This document shows positions 17,227 through 26,001 of a stretch of 64,000 nt of DNA, piece by piece. The notes under the pieces were generated by a model. It was given only the letters and a program-made list of their open reading frames with translations, had not been told where the DNA came from and searched no databases. This DNA is from Halalkalicoccus paucihalophilus (lineage in GTDB: Archaea; Halobacteriota; Halobacteria; Halobacteriales; Halalkalicoccaceae): positions 434,001-498,000 of the forward strand of contig NZ_LTAZ01000004.1 in the NCBI RefSeq assembly GCF_001593955.1, written 5' to 3'. A program made the position numbers and the translations under genes. Every line of letters starts with the position of its first letter. Positions within the stretch are counted from its first letter, which is position 1.

Positions 17227-18274
17227 TCAGTTGTCGACCGCGCCGATGTCCTCGGCGTCCTCCTCCTCCTCTCGAAGGATGAACGGACCGATGGTGAGCG
17301 TGCGCTGGGAGACCGTCACCATCCGCAACACGAACGACAACAGCAGCGCGAAGGGGAACAACGAGAGGACGATCACGACGGAGACGATCACGAACGCGCT
17401 GTCGAGCCCGAGGAGCGTCCCCGAAAAGGGCGCGACGTCGAAGGCAAAGCCCATGAACGTCGTCAACCCCAGCGCGGGCATCGCGGTGTAGAGCAACACC
17501 CGCGAGACGTCGATCAGTTCGTGTTGGTAGTACAGTAGTTTGAAGTACTGGCGGGCGGGCCCGAAGAGACTGAGATTCTGGACCAACTCGTCGAGCAGGC
17601 GGTCGGTCTCGGGCGTGAGTTCCTCCGCGTGGCGCCCTCGGAGCCGGCGGGCGGTTCGTCCAGGAGTAGTTGAAGTCGAGTACCGCCGACAGCGTTTCGA
17701 ACGTCCCGAACTCCGCGTCGTCGAGGTCCCCCATTACCTGTTTGCCGTGCTCGTCGACGAGCGTCGCGAGCCGTTCGATCTCCGCCGCGGCCTCGGAGTC
17801 GGGCTCCCCGGCGACCTGCTCGCGGAGCGCCGTCGCGTCCTGTCTGGCGCCCAAAATCAGGGTCCGGAGGAATCCCGTCGGCGTCGCGGGCGGGACGCCC
17901 ACGTCCATCGAGGTCTGGACGTCCTTTCGGAACTGGATCTCGTCCTGCATCCGGCTCCGCTGCTCGCCCAGATCGCCCATCTCCTCCGAGAGGATGAGCT
18001 GGCCGATCGTCAGGGTGAGCGCGATGCTCGTGACCGTCGCAAGGAAGATCGACTGGAACAGCGAGCGGATCGACGAGGTCGTCAGCGCCGTCTCGAACGA
18101 CCGCGGGAAGGCGAGTCCCACGAGCGTGATGACGAGAAAGGAGATTCCAAGAAGGATCCCCGCGACTGCCCACCGGTTACCGTCGATGAGAAACCAGACC
18201 TTGGGCCGGCTGTCGCCGACTCGTTCGCGCATCGTGTCCGCCGGCGGCGACAACACTTCCTCGGCATCGACCAT
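17227..18274 (-). pseudogene. Four-TM membrane protein paralog D, frameshifted
   Basis: The fourth paralog starts at ATG 18274 (MVDAEEVLSPPADTMRER) and aligns with paralogs A and C through TM1, TM2 and the helical region as far as FNYSW (Trp codon at 17660-17662). There the frame breaks. Homology resumes in another frame as ARRLRGRHAEELTPE, then LFGPARQYFKLLYYQHELIDVSR, TM3-TM4 and TLTIGPFILRE, to the stop at 17227. Compared with paralog C, 7 nt lie where 12 are expected between Trp and Ala-Arg, so about 5 nt are missing near 17653-17659. Both halves keep good coding character, so the break is recent or a sequencing error. Confidence 0.82.
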
Positions 18275-18443
18275 GCGTCGCTCTTGTCGGGGGGCCGCCT
18301 ATAATCGTTCCATACCGAGACGGCCGACGGTGGTCTGCCGTCCGGGGCCGCTCGATATCAAGGAGCAGATTCAAGCGCGCGCGCTTCGATCTATCGATAC
18401 ATGGACTCGCACGCAGCCCTCGACCGGAGGGGAGGTCGATAGC

Positions 18444-18941
18444 ATGGGACGGTACGAGGAGATCGGACGCCGCCGGTTCGTCGCGTTGGGGGCGGGCGGT
18501 CTGTTCGGCCTCGCGGGCTGTCTCGGGTCGGGGTCGTCGGGCCAGCCCACCTACGAATCCGGTGACGTCCCCGACGACATCAACGGCAGCGAGCGCAACA
18601 CGAGTGAAATGGCCACCGCACAGGCGGCCGCGGGCACGACTCCGCGCGGCGAACTCGCCCCGCTCGAGGGACTCACGATTACCGATCACGAGTTCGTCTT
18701 CGAGGGGAGCTACACCGGCTCGACGGTCCAGGGAACGGCCGAGAACACCGGCAGTACGCGGATCAGTTCCGCGGAGGTCCGGGTGCGAGTCTACAACGGC
18801 GACGGCCAACAACTCGGGCTGTATATCGCCTCGACCACGGACCTCGACGCCGGCGAGGAGTGGTCCTTTCAGGTGATCCTGCTCGAATCGCCCTCGGACA
18901 TCGCCGACTATGACATCGCGTCGGTCGGCCTACCGGACTGA
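18444..18941 (+). CDS. Tat-exported lipoprotein with FxLYD-like domain
   Basis: A 165-residue protein with a twin-arginine signal (GRRRFVALGAGG) and a lipobox (FGLAGC, Cys near residue 27). It is thus predicted to be exported folded and lipid-anchored outside the cell. A low-complexity linker rich in Ser/Thr/Gly follows, then residues about 75-160 with the FxLYD pattern (VQGTAENTGSTRISSAEVRVRVYNGDGQQLG), a beta-sandwich common in haloarchaeal surface lipoproteins. The ATG at 18444 gives a standard signal. Its 3' end overlaps the convergent dgcA end by 12 bp. Confidence 0.85.
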   Translation: MGRYEEIGRRRFVALGAGGLFGLAGCLGSGSSGQPTYESGDVPDDINGSERNTSEMATAQAAAGTTPRGELAPLEGLTITDHEFVFEGSYTGSTVQGTAENTGSTRISSAEVRVRVYNGDGQQLGLYIASTTDLDAGEEWSFQVILLESPSDIADYDIASVGLPD

Positions 18942-19964
18942 CGCGCCGGTACCCCGCGAAACTCCTATGAGGTCGATCTCCCCCTCGGGCATCGCAACGC
19001 CTCCGTAGGGGTCCTCCGCGAGCAACAGCGACCCGTCCAGATCTGCGTAATCCAACAGCGGCGCGAGGTGACACGCCGCGGCGATCGAGGCGTTCGACTC
19101 GGTCATACAGCCCAACATCGTCTCCAACCCGTGTGCGCGCGCCGTCTCGAACATCGCCCGCGCCTCGCGGAGCGAGCCACACTTCATCAGCTTGACGTTC
19201 GCGATGTCGGCGATTTCGGCCACGTGAGGGATATCCGCAAGTGTCACACAGGACTCGTCGGCGGCGATCGGCAGCGCCGCCCGTTCGCGGACGAACCGCA
19301 TGCCCTCGGGGTTCTCGGCGGGCACGGGCTGTTCGACGAACTCCACGCCGAATTCGTCGAGCGCCTCGATCTTCCGCACGGCCTCGCGGGGTGACCACGC
19401 CTCGTTGGCGTCGACGCGGATCGTGGCGTCGGGAGCCTCCTCGCGCACGGTCTCGATGATCTCTTCGTCCCGTCCCGTCCCGAGCTTGACCTTCAGCGTA
19501 CTGTAGCCCCGCTCGCACGCGGTGGCGGTCTTCTCGGCCATTCGGTCCGTGTCGTCGATCCCGATCGTATAGGAGGTTGCTACCACTTCCTCGGGATCGA
19601 GCCCCCAGTAGCGATACAGCGGGAGACCCATTCGGTTGGCCACCAGGTCGTGCAGCGCGATCGATATCGCACACCGAGCGGCGGGGTTGTGGTTCACTCG
19701 CTCTTTCATCCGGCGCTCGATGCGTGCCAACTGGTGGGGATCGCCCACGTCCTCGACGACCGCCAAGAGCGTGGGCAAGACGGCTTCGACGGTGTCGACC
19801 GTCTCGCCGTAATGGGCCGAGGGTGCGGCCCCACCGATCCCCTCGTAGTTGCCGTCGTTCACGCGGACGATTACGTTCTCGGCCTCCTCAGTGGTGCCCC
19901 GCGAGATAGTGAAGGGGAACTCCAGTGACAGCGAGACGCGCTCGAACTCGGTGTCGAGGCTCAC
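18930..19964 (-). CDS. dgcA: Enolase-superfamily epimerase, probable N-acetyl-D-glutamate racemase
   Basis: A 344-residue protein of the dipeptide epimerase/muconate-cycloisomerase branch. It has the catalytic Lys of LKVKLG, the Asp and Glu metal ligands (RVDANEAW, VEFVEQPVP, ADESC) and the second Lys in NVKLMKCG. Its ATG overlaps the end of the upstream DUF1611 gene by 4 nt (ATGA). This pairing is the one reported in marine bacteria and haloarchaea as DgcN-DgcA: D-Glu is N-acetylated, then racemised to N-acetyl-L-Glu. Assignment to DgcA rather than L-Ala-D/L-Glu epimerase rests mainly on this neighbour. Confidence 0.8.
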   Translation of the reverse strand: MSLDTEFERVSLSLEFPFTISRGTTEEAENVIVRVNDGNYEGIGGAAPSAHYGETVDTVEAVLPTLLAVVEDVGDPHQLARIERRMKERVNHNPAARCAISIALHDLVANRMGLPLYRYWGLDPEEVVATSYTIGIDDTDRMAEKTATACERGYSTLKVKLGTGRDEEIIETVREEAPDATIRVDANEAWSPREAVRKIEALDEFGVEFVEQPVPAENPEGMRFVRERAALPIAADESCVTLADIPHVAEIADIANVKLMKCGSLREARAMFETARAHGLETMLGCMTESNASIAAACHLAPLLDYADLDGSLLLAEDPYGGVAMPEGEIDLIGVSRGTGASVR

Positions 19965-20974
19965 AACAGCGCCTCCAGCACCTCGCTCTTCTCGAAGCGG
20001 ACGGGATCGGTCGCGGGCACGCCCAGATCCTCGGCGTACTCGGAGACGGCGTTGCGGGCGGGTCCGTCCTCGACGATGTCCATCGTGTTGAGCGCGCCCG
20101 CGGCCACCTCCGTTTCGTGGACCGGCGCGGCGAGGTCCTCGTAGAGATCGATGTAGGTCTCGACGGGCGGGATCGAAAAGTCCTCGTAGCCATGGATCGA
20201 CTCGCGACCGGCCGCGTGACAGAGCACCAGCTTGTCGGGCATCGATCCGTGGAGGATCCCGCAGGTCACCGCCGAGTAGGCGGGGTGGATGATGGTTCCC
20301 TGACCCTCGACGAAGAGGTAGTCGTACTCGTCGCCCTTCTCGACGATCATCTCCTCGACCGCCCCGGCGGTGAAATCCGAAACCACGCGGTCGATCGGGT
20401 TACCCCAGCCCTCGATCATGATACCCGTCTGACCGGTCGGGATGAACGCGGCGTCGATGCCCCGTTCCTGGGCGGCGCGCGCGAGTTCGAGCGAGACGGT
20501 CATCTTCCCGACCGAGCAGTCGGTCCCAACGGTGAGGATCACCTCGGCGTCGACGTCCTTCCCGATCCCCTGGCTCACGGTGAGGTCCTCTCTGGGCTTT
20601 CGCACGTCCCACAGCTCACAGTCGTTTGCCGCGGCGAGTTCGGCGAATTCGGGGTCCTCCGAGAGGAAGTAGTGCAGCCCGGAGATCACGTCACACCCCC
20701 GGTTCAGGGCGTTTTCGACGTCCGCACGCCAGCTCTCGTCGAACCCCCCACCGATCGGGGCGATCCCGATCAACAGGGCGTCGGCGTTCTCGACGTCTTC
20801 CATGCCCGAGACAATGGGGGCATCGGGCACGCCCGGCAGGTACTCGTTGACCTGTCCGCCCGCGCGATCGCGATCCAGCACGGCGGTCACGTCGTAATCG
20901 GAGTATCGGATAACGCCGACGGCGGTCTTTGCGCGCTCGGGGAACTTCTCGTGTGCGAGAACGGCGACTTGCAT
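19961..20974 (-). CDS. dgcN: DUF1611 protein, probable D-glutamate N-acetyltransferase DgcN
   Basis: A 337-residue DUF1611 protein: N-terminal Rossmann-like domain (MQVAVLAHEKFPERAKTAVG, LIGIAPIGGGFDESW) and a C-terminal P-loop-like domain (TVGTDCSVGKMTVSLELA, PTGQTGIMIEGWG, VEGQGTIIHPAYSAVTCG). Members of this family were reported as DgcN, acetylating D-Glu in the DgcN-DgcA pathway. It is first in a two-gene unit with dgcA, overlapping by 4 nt. The ATG at 20974 is preferred over 20989. The pathway would let the cell use D-Glu from bacterial cell-wall debris; substrate is inferred from family and neighbour. Confidence 0.8.
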   Translation of the reverse strand: MQVAVLAHEKFPERAKTAVGVIRYSDYDVTAVLDRDRAGGQVNEYLPGVPDAPIVSGMEDVENADALLIGIAPIGGGFDESWRADVENALNRGCDVISGLHYFLSEDPEFAELAAANDCELWDVRKPREDLTVSQGIGKDVDAEVILTVGTDCSVGKMTVSLELARAAQERGIDAAFIPTGQTGIMIEGWGNPIDRVVSDFTAGAVEEMIVEKGDEYDYLFVEGQGTIIHPAYSAVTCGILHGSMPDKLVLCHAAGRESIHGYEDFSIPPVETYIDLYEDLAAPVHETEVAAGALNTMDIVEDGPARNAVSEYAEDLGVPATDPVRFEKSEVLEALL

Positions 20975-21148
20975 ACCGGAGGGAGGCACAAGGGGATGTT
21001 AACCCTTTAGATGCGGATCGGCACGCGTTCGGGACGGATCGGAACAGCCCGCTCACATATCATTCGAACGACGTTAGGTTCGATATCCGATATAAGCCAC
21101 CGGGTTATGATCGCAACCTATACACCGATCCATTCCGTAAGTTATCGT

Positions 21149-22324
21149 ATGGTTTCTGTGTTCTTGACTTTGGGTATACTGGCTGCGGTGTTCGTCGGGT
21201 TCAACATCGGCGGCTCCTCGACGGGCGTCGCGTGGGGGCCATCGGTCGGTGCGAAGATCATCAACAAGACCGCCGCCGCGGCGCTAATGACGTTTTTCGT
21301 CTTCCTCGGAGGATGGACGGTCGGGCGGAACGTGATCGCGACGCTCGGCGGGGACATCGTCCCGCAGACGATCTTCACGATCGAGGCGAGCATCGTCGTC
21401 CTCTTTTTCATCGGGCTGGGGATGCTGGTCGCGAACGTCTACGGCGTGCCGGTCTCGACCTCGATGACGGCCGTCGGCGCGATCTCGGGACTCGGACTGG
21501 CGACGGGCCAACTCGACATGGCGGTGCTCGGTGGGATCGTCATCTGGTGGATGGTCTCGCCGATCGTGGGGTTCTGGTGTGGTGCCGTCGTCGGGCGCTA
21601 TTTCTACCCATATCTCGACCGGAAGTTCGCAATCCAGCAGTCCGAGGGCCCGCTTCTCGCCCTCGATCGCACGGGTGCGCTCCCGAAACCGGCGCTAGGG
21701 CCCGGAACGACCCCACGGGAGGCCGTCAGTACGGTGGTCGTCGTTCTGATAGCCTGCTACATGGCCTTCAGCGCGGGCGCGAGCAACGTCGCAAACGCCG
21801 TTGCGCCCCTCGTCGGTGGCGGTCTCATCGGGATCGAAGCGGGTGTCACGCTCGGGACGGTCGCGATCGGGCTGGGCGCCTTTACGATCGCGCGCCGGAC
21901 GATGGACTCGGTCGGCAACGACCTTACGGCGCTGCCGCTTCTGGCCGCGACGATCGTCATGGTGATCGCTTCGAGCATCACCACGTTCCTCTCGTGGCTC
22001 GGTATCCCGATGAGCCTCGCGCTGTCGACGGTCATGACGATCGTCGGATTGGGGTGGGGACGGGCCACCCGTCAGGCGACCGCGACCGACCTCGTGCGGG
22101 GCGATCTGGACGAGAGCGTCTCGGTCGACGCGATCACGGCAGAGACGGCGGAGGAGATCCCGCGGGTCGGCGAGGAAACGCCCGAGGACCTCCAGGGCGT
22201 CGAACAGCTGTTCGACGGGTCGGCCGTGATCCGGTTCGTCTCCTTTTGGATCATCGGGCCGTCGCTGGCGACGATCCTCTCGTATATCGCGTTCGTCCTC
22301 CTGCCGATCGCCGGGACGCCGTGA
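21149..22324 (+). CDS. pit: PiT family inorganic phosphate transporter
   Basis: A 391-residue membrane protein with the two inverted PiT signatures: NIGGSSTGVAWGPSVGAKII near the N-terminus and AFSAGASNVANAVAPLVGG near residue 220, plus about ten hydrophobic segments. It imports phosphate with a cation. A charged cytosolic loop lies at about 318-360. The ATG at 21149 starts just before TM1; an upstream in-frame ATG (21107) adds 14 polar residues. A TATA-like gatataag lies near 21089, leaving a short 5' leader. Confidence 0.9.
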   Translation: MVSVFLTLGILAAVFVGFNIGGSSTGVAWGPSVGAKIINKTAAAALMTFFVFLGGWTVGRNVIATLGGDIVPQTIFTIEASIVVLFFIGLGMLVANVYGVPVSTSMTAVGAISGLGLATGQLDMAVLGGIVIWWMVSPIVGFWCGAVVGRYFYPYLDRKFAIQQSEGPLLALDRTGALPKPALGPGTTPREAVSTVVVVLIACYMAFSAGASNVANAVAPLVGGGLIGIEAGVTLGTVAIGLGAFTIARRTMDSVGNDLTALPLLAATIVMVIASSITTFLSWLGIPMSLALSTVMTIVGLGWGRATRQATATDLVRGDLDESVSVDAITAETAEEIPRVGEETPEDLQGVEQLFDGSAVIRFVSFWIIGPSLATILSYIAFVLLPIAGTP

Positions 22325-22434
22325 GCCGGTCTCCTGACGCCCCCGCTGGAGACGAGTGCGGGACGCGGATCGGATCCGTCTCTAGAGAAGGGAACAGAGC
22401 TATGGTCGGGACCCCTCTATAGCCTCGGACACGG

Positions 22435-22632
22435 ATGGTCCGAAAGAAGAAACTGAGTCCGAGCGGGACGAAAGACCAACAGGGCGAGTACCACAACGTC
22501 CATCTCAACCTCCACGAGGACGAACTCACGGTCGCCGGATTGGACATCGGCGACGAGGTGTTCGTTCGCGTGCGGAAGGACAAGATCATTATTCAGTCCA
22601 CCGATCAAGAGACCGTCGAACACGACTTATAG
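22435..22632 (+). CDS. Small AbrB-like protein, hypothetical
   Basis: A 65-residue protein: a basic N-terminus (MVRKKKLSPSGTKDQ), then a short strand-rich region (VHLNLHEDELTVAGLDIGDEVFVRVRKDKIIIQ) resembling the AbrB/SpoVT swapped-hairpin fold, where GDEV is typical. It may be a small DNA-binding or antitoxin-like regulator; no toxin gene lies beside it. It is 110 bp after the phosphate transporter and 103 bp before the SLC13 permease, all on the same strand. Confidence 0.6.
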   Translation: MVRKKKLSPSGTKDQQGEYHNVHLNLHEDELTVAGLDIGDEVFVRVRKDKIIIQSTDQETVEHDL

Positions 22633-22735
22633 CCGATTGCTTCGCGGGCCATCGTTCCGTCTTCCGATCCGCCGTCGACGAACCCGTAGGGGACGTCCTG
22701 TACGTTTTTGCTTGCACGCGGTGTAGGACCGAGAA

Positions 22736-24622
22736 ATGCCATTCCTGCGTTCGCTTTTCCCTCCAGCGGCCTCCTTTTTACAGACCGCCGAGATCCCCGC
22801 CCTCACGACGGGGATGCTCGTCGTCTTCGGGATCGTCCTCCTCGCGCTCGTCCTGTTCGTCACCGAACCGGTTCCCATCGACGTCACCGCGATCGGGGTG
22901 ATGGTGACGCTGATCGTCCTCGAACCGTGGACGGAGATCGGGCCCACAGAGGGCGTCTCGGGCTTTGCGAGCTCCGCGACGATCACCGTTCTGATGATGT
23001 TCGTCTTGAGCGAGGGGGTCAGGAAGACGGGCCTCGTTCAGCTCGTGAGCGCCGGGATCTCCGAGTTCGCCGGCGACGACGAGCGAAAACAGCTCGGCTC
23101 GATCATCGGCGTTTCCGGGCTCTCTGCAGGCTTCATCAACAACACCCCGGTGGTCGCGATCATGATCCCGATGGCGAGCGATATCGCCCGTCGAGCGCGG
23201 GTTTCGCCCTCTCGGTTCATGATCCCGCTCTCCTTTGCTTCGATGATGGGCGGGATGCTGACGCTGATCGGCACTTCGACGAACATCCTCGCGAGCGACG
23301 TCTCCGCACGACTGCTCGACCGGCCGTTCTCGATGTTCGAGTTCACGAGTCTCGGCGCGCTCGTCCTCCTCGTCGGCTCGCTCTATCTACTGCTGGCCGC
23401 CCCGCGGTTGTTGCCCGACCGACTCCCCGCGGAGGGCGACCTCGCCGAGGAGTTCGGGATGGCCGACTACCTCACCGAGGTAGTCGTCCGCGAGGACTCG
23501 CCCTTCGTCGGGCGGACGGTTCGGGAGGCGATCGAGGGCGAGGAGTTCGAGTTCGACCTCGTCCAGCTGGTGCGAGACGACGAGGTCTTCGGCGAGCCGT
23601 TGGCCCAGAAGACGATCCGACCCGACGATATCCTCGTCGTGCGCACCGGCCGGGACACCGTGGTCGACATCATCGACATCGAGGGGATCGACCTGCTCCC
23701 GCACGTCTCGTTTACCGACGCCGACCTGGCCGCCGACGAGGCCGGGCGGCGAACCGAGCGCGGCGTCGAACAGGACCTCGTCGAGGTGATGATCCCACCC
23801 GACTCCTCGCTGGTCGGCGAGACGCTCGTGAGCGGGAACTTCCGGGACCACTACGACGCGACCGTCCTCGCGTTCCGCCGGGGATCGACGGTGTTGCACC
23901 GCCGGATGGACCACGTCGAGCTTCGCGGCGGCGACACCCTGCTCGTTCAGGCCAGCCGGGGATCCATCGAGCGACTGGGTACGAACCGCGAGTTCGTCGT
24001 CGGAAGCGAGGTCGCCCGCGCCGAGTATCGGCGCTCGAAACTCCCGACCGCGCTCGCGATCGTCGCCGCGGTCGTCGGCGTCGCCGCCCTCGATCTCTAC
24101 CCGATCCTCGTCACCTCGATGGCCGGGGCCGTCGCGATGGTCGCGACCGGCGTGCTCGAACCCAACGAGATCTACGACGCCGTCGATTGGTCGGTGATCT
24201 TCATGCTCGCCGGACTGATCCCGCTCGGAATCGCGATGGAACGCACCGGTGCGGCCGCATTCCTCGCAGCACACGTCGTCACCACCGTCGCCACGATGGA
24301 CGCCGTGATCGTCCTCGGGGTCTTCTACCTGTTTACGGCGCTGATCACGAACGTCATCAGTAACAGCGCCAGCGTCGTGTTGATGATTCCCGTCGCGGTC
24401 GACGCGGCGAACCGGATCGACGCGGAGCCGTTCTCGTTCGTGCTGGCGGTGACGTTCGCCGCCTCGGCAGCGATGATCACCCCCATCGGCTATCAGACCA
24501 ACCTGATGGTCTACGGTCCCGGCGGTTACGAGTTCACCGACTTCGCGCGCGTGGGTGCCCCCCTCCAGTTGATTCTGATGGTCGTCACCACGCTGGGGAT
24601 CGCCGCCATCTGGGGCGTCTGA
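22736..24622 (+). CDS. SLC13-type permease with two TrkA-C (RCK_C) domains
   Basis: A 628-residue transporter of the DASS/SLC13 (citrate transporter-like) family. N-terminal membrane half (about 15-225) with the SNT-like motif FINNTPVVAIMIP and LIGTSTNIL. Two cytosolic RCK_C domains follow (about 240-310 and 335-410: VREDSPFVGRTVRE, IPPDSSLVGETLVSGNFR), then a C-terminal membrane half with LITNVISNSASVVLMIP and PIGYQTNLMVYGPGGY. Relatives carry sulfate, dicarboxylates or other anions; the RCK_C domains suggest gating by a small ligand. Substrate unknown. Confidence 0.88.
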   Translation: MPFLRSLFPPAASFLQTAEIPALTTGMLVVFGIVLLALVLFVTEPVPIDVTAIGVMVTLIVLEPWTEIGPTEGVSGFASSATITVLMMFVLSEGVRKTGLVQLVSAGISEFAGDDERKQLGSIIGVSGLSAGFINNTPVVAIMIPMASDIARRARVSPSRFMIPLSFASMMGGMLTLIGTSTNILASDVSARLLDRPFSMFEFTSLGALVLLVGSLYLLLAAPRLLPDRLPAEGDLAEEFGMADYLTEVVVREDSPFVGRTVREAIEGEEFEFDLVQLVRDDEVFGEPLAQKTIRPDDILVVRTGRDTVVDIIDIEGIDLLPHVSFTDADLAADEAGRRTERGVEQDLVEVMIPPDSSLVGETLVSGNFRDHYDATVLAFRRGSTVLHRRMDHVELRGGDTLLVQASRGSIERLGTNREFVVGSEVARAEYRRSKLPTALAIVAAVVGVAALDLYPILVTSMAGAVAMVATGVLEPNEIYDAVDWSVIFMLAGLIPLGIAMERTGAAAFLAAHVVTTVATMDAVIVLGVFYLFTALITNVISNSASVVLMIPVAVDAANRIDAEPFSFVLAVTFAASAAMITPIGYQTNLMVYGPGGYEFTDFARVGAPLQLILMVVTTLGIAAIWGV

Positions 24623-24625
24623 ACC

Positions 24626-25504
24626 TTAGAGCCGGTAGAGCCGGGTCGTAAAGAAGTCCCGGAACGCCCCTTCGAGGGCGTCCTCAGGGTCGCCCGTCGC
24701 GTCGACCGCCCGCGTGGCGTCGGCGTCGAACTCCGTCAAAAGGGTGCGCTGGCCGACGACGATCAGCCGGTCGGCGTCGCGGCGCGTCAGTGCGTCTCGG
24801 CACTTCTCGAGGTGAGCCGCGATCTGATTGTCCCGACGACGCTCGAAACGGCCCTGTGAGAACCCGCCCTTCGAGTGGTCGCCCTTCACGTCGCTCTCGA
24901 AGGCGTGAAACGACTCGCGCTCGCTCCCCCGGTACTCGCCCATCGCGAAGAGGTCCGAGCGGACGAGCGCGAACGCGAACTCGCCCTCCGGGAGGAACCA
25001 GCCGAACTCGAGATCGACCGTATCGCTCCACGTCCAGAACGGGTCGGGCGCGAGTGGCGGCCGGAGGACGACGCTCACGAGTCCGGCGTCGTCCGTGATC
25101 GCGAGACACGGCGCGGCCCGCGAGAGGAGCGCCGCACGCTCGCCGAACGCCTCCTCGATCTCCGTTTCGAGTTCGTCGTCGATCATCGCGGTCAGTACGC
25201 CCTCCTCGCCGGTTCGGAGGATGTCCAGCCGATCGAGGACTTCGCGGAGGCGCTCGCCACGCAGTGTTTCGACCCCACGAAACTCCAGTTCGGCCTCCTC
25301 GTCTACCCGTTCGAGCCGTCCTTCCAGATCGCTGATCCGGTCTTCGAGGCGGTTCTCGCGCTCCTCTGCGTCCTGTTTGTCGCGTACGGCCTCGCGGCGG
25401 CGCTCGCGCTCGGCTGCGAAGCGCCCCTCCAATCGTTCGCGTTCCGCTTCCAACTCGGCGATCCGCTCCTTGAGTTCGGCCCGGCCGAGCAACCCGTCGA
25501 GCAT
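24626..25504 (-). CDS. Vms1/Ankzf1-like (aRF1-type) peptidyl-tRNA hydrolase family protein
   Basis: A 292-residue protein with an N-terminal coiled coil (about 8-75, Glu/Arg-rich) followed by a domain of the release-factor-like Vms1/baeRF family. The region GDHSKGGFSQGRFERRRDNQI carries the GxxQ-type motif at the place of the peptide-release Gln. Eukaryotic Vms1 frees nascent chains stuck on split 60S subunits; a ribosome-rescue role here is inferred from that family. The stop is 3 bp from the end of the convergent SLC13 gene. Confidence 0.8.
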   Translation of the reverse strand: MLDGLLGRAELKERIAELEAERERLEGRFAAERERRREAVRDKQDAEERENRLEDRISDLEGRLERVDEEAELEFRGVETLRGERLREVLDRLDILRTGEEGVLTAMIDDELETEIEEAFGERAALLSRAAPCLAITDDAGLVSVVLRPPLAPDPFWTWSDTVDLEFGWFLPEGEFAFALVRSDLFAMGEYRGSERESFHAFESDVKGDHSKGGFSQGRFERRRDNQIAAHLEKCRDALTRRDADRLIVVGQRTLLTEFDADATRAVDATGDPEDALEGAFRDFFTTRLYRL

Positions 25505-25530
25505 ACCGGAAGACCGGGGGTGGATGGCTT

Positions 25531-25884
25531 TTATCTTCCGGCCCGGTCCGGGGAAACGATCTCCAGCAGTTGGGAGGCTCGATCCGCCTTCGCCAGCAGT
25601 ACCTCTCGGGGCGCCGGCAGCGTATCGATGTAGCCCGGATCGAGCCGTTCTTCGGGGACCAACAGGGTGTGTTCAGGGACGCCGTCGTCGCCGTGAACCG
25701 CGAAGTGCTGCTGGGAGAGCTTCATCACGAGCGGGAGGTCGAGGCGCTCGACGCCGTCGCCAGTGGCGTACAACTGTTCGTTGACTCGCTCGTGGTGGTC
25801 ACGGCGCAACACCGCGTGCGCTCCACTGTAGGGCTCGACGAACAGCCGCCCAACGTAGTAGCTGCGGGAGAATGTCTCAAACAT
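25531..25884 (-). CDS. DUF5802 family protein
   Basis: A 117-residue soluble protein starting MFETFSRSYYVGRLFVEP, with HERVNEQLYATGDGVERLDLPLVMKLSQQHFAVHGDDGVPEHTL-type conserved order and a C-terminal EVLLAKADRASQLLEIV. I recognise this as haloarchaeal DUF5802. The ATG at 25884 matches the family start; the long upstream open frame belongs to antisense of the DUF1405 gene. Function unknown. The 117 bp to the divergent DUF1405 gene contain AT-rich elements (ggatataacgg at 25914-25924). Confidence 0.8.
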   Translation of the reverse strand: MFETFSRSYYVGRLFVEPYSGAHAVLRRDHHERVNEQLYATGDGVERLDLPLVMKLSQQHFAVHGDDGVPEHTLLVPEERLDPGYIDTLPAPREVLLAKADRASQLLEIVSPDRAGR

Positions 25885-26001
25885 GCTATACGGTATCACG
25901 TTTGGCGCGAGAGGATATAACGGTTGTGGGACATGTTTATATCGAACCACGGGACGAGGACAGCGGTACGGCTTTGTCGGTGGCGCTCGCCTCACCGGAC
26001 G

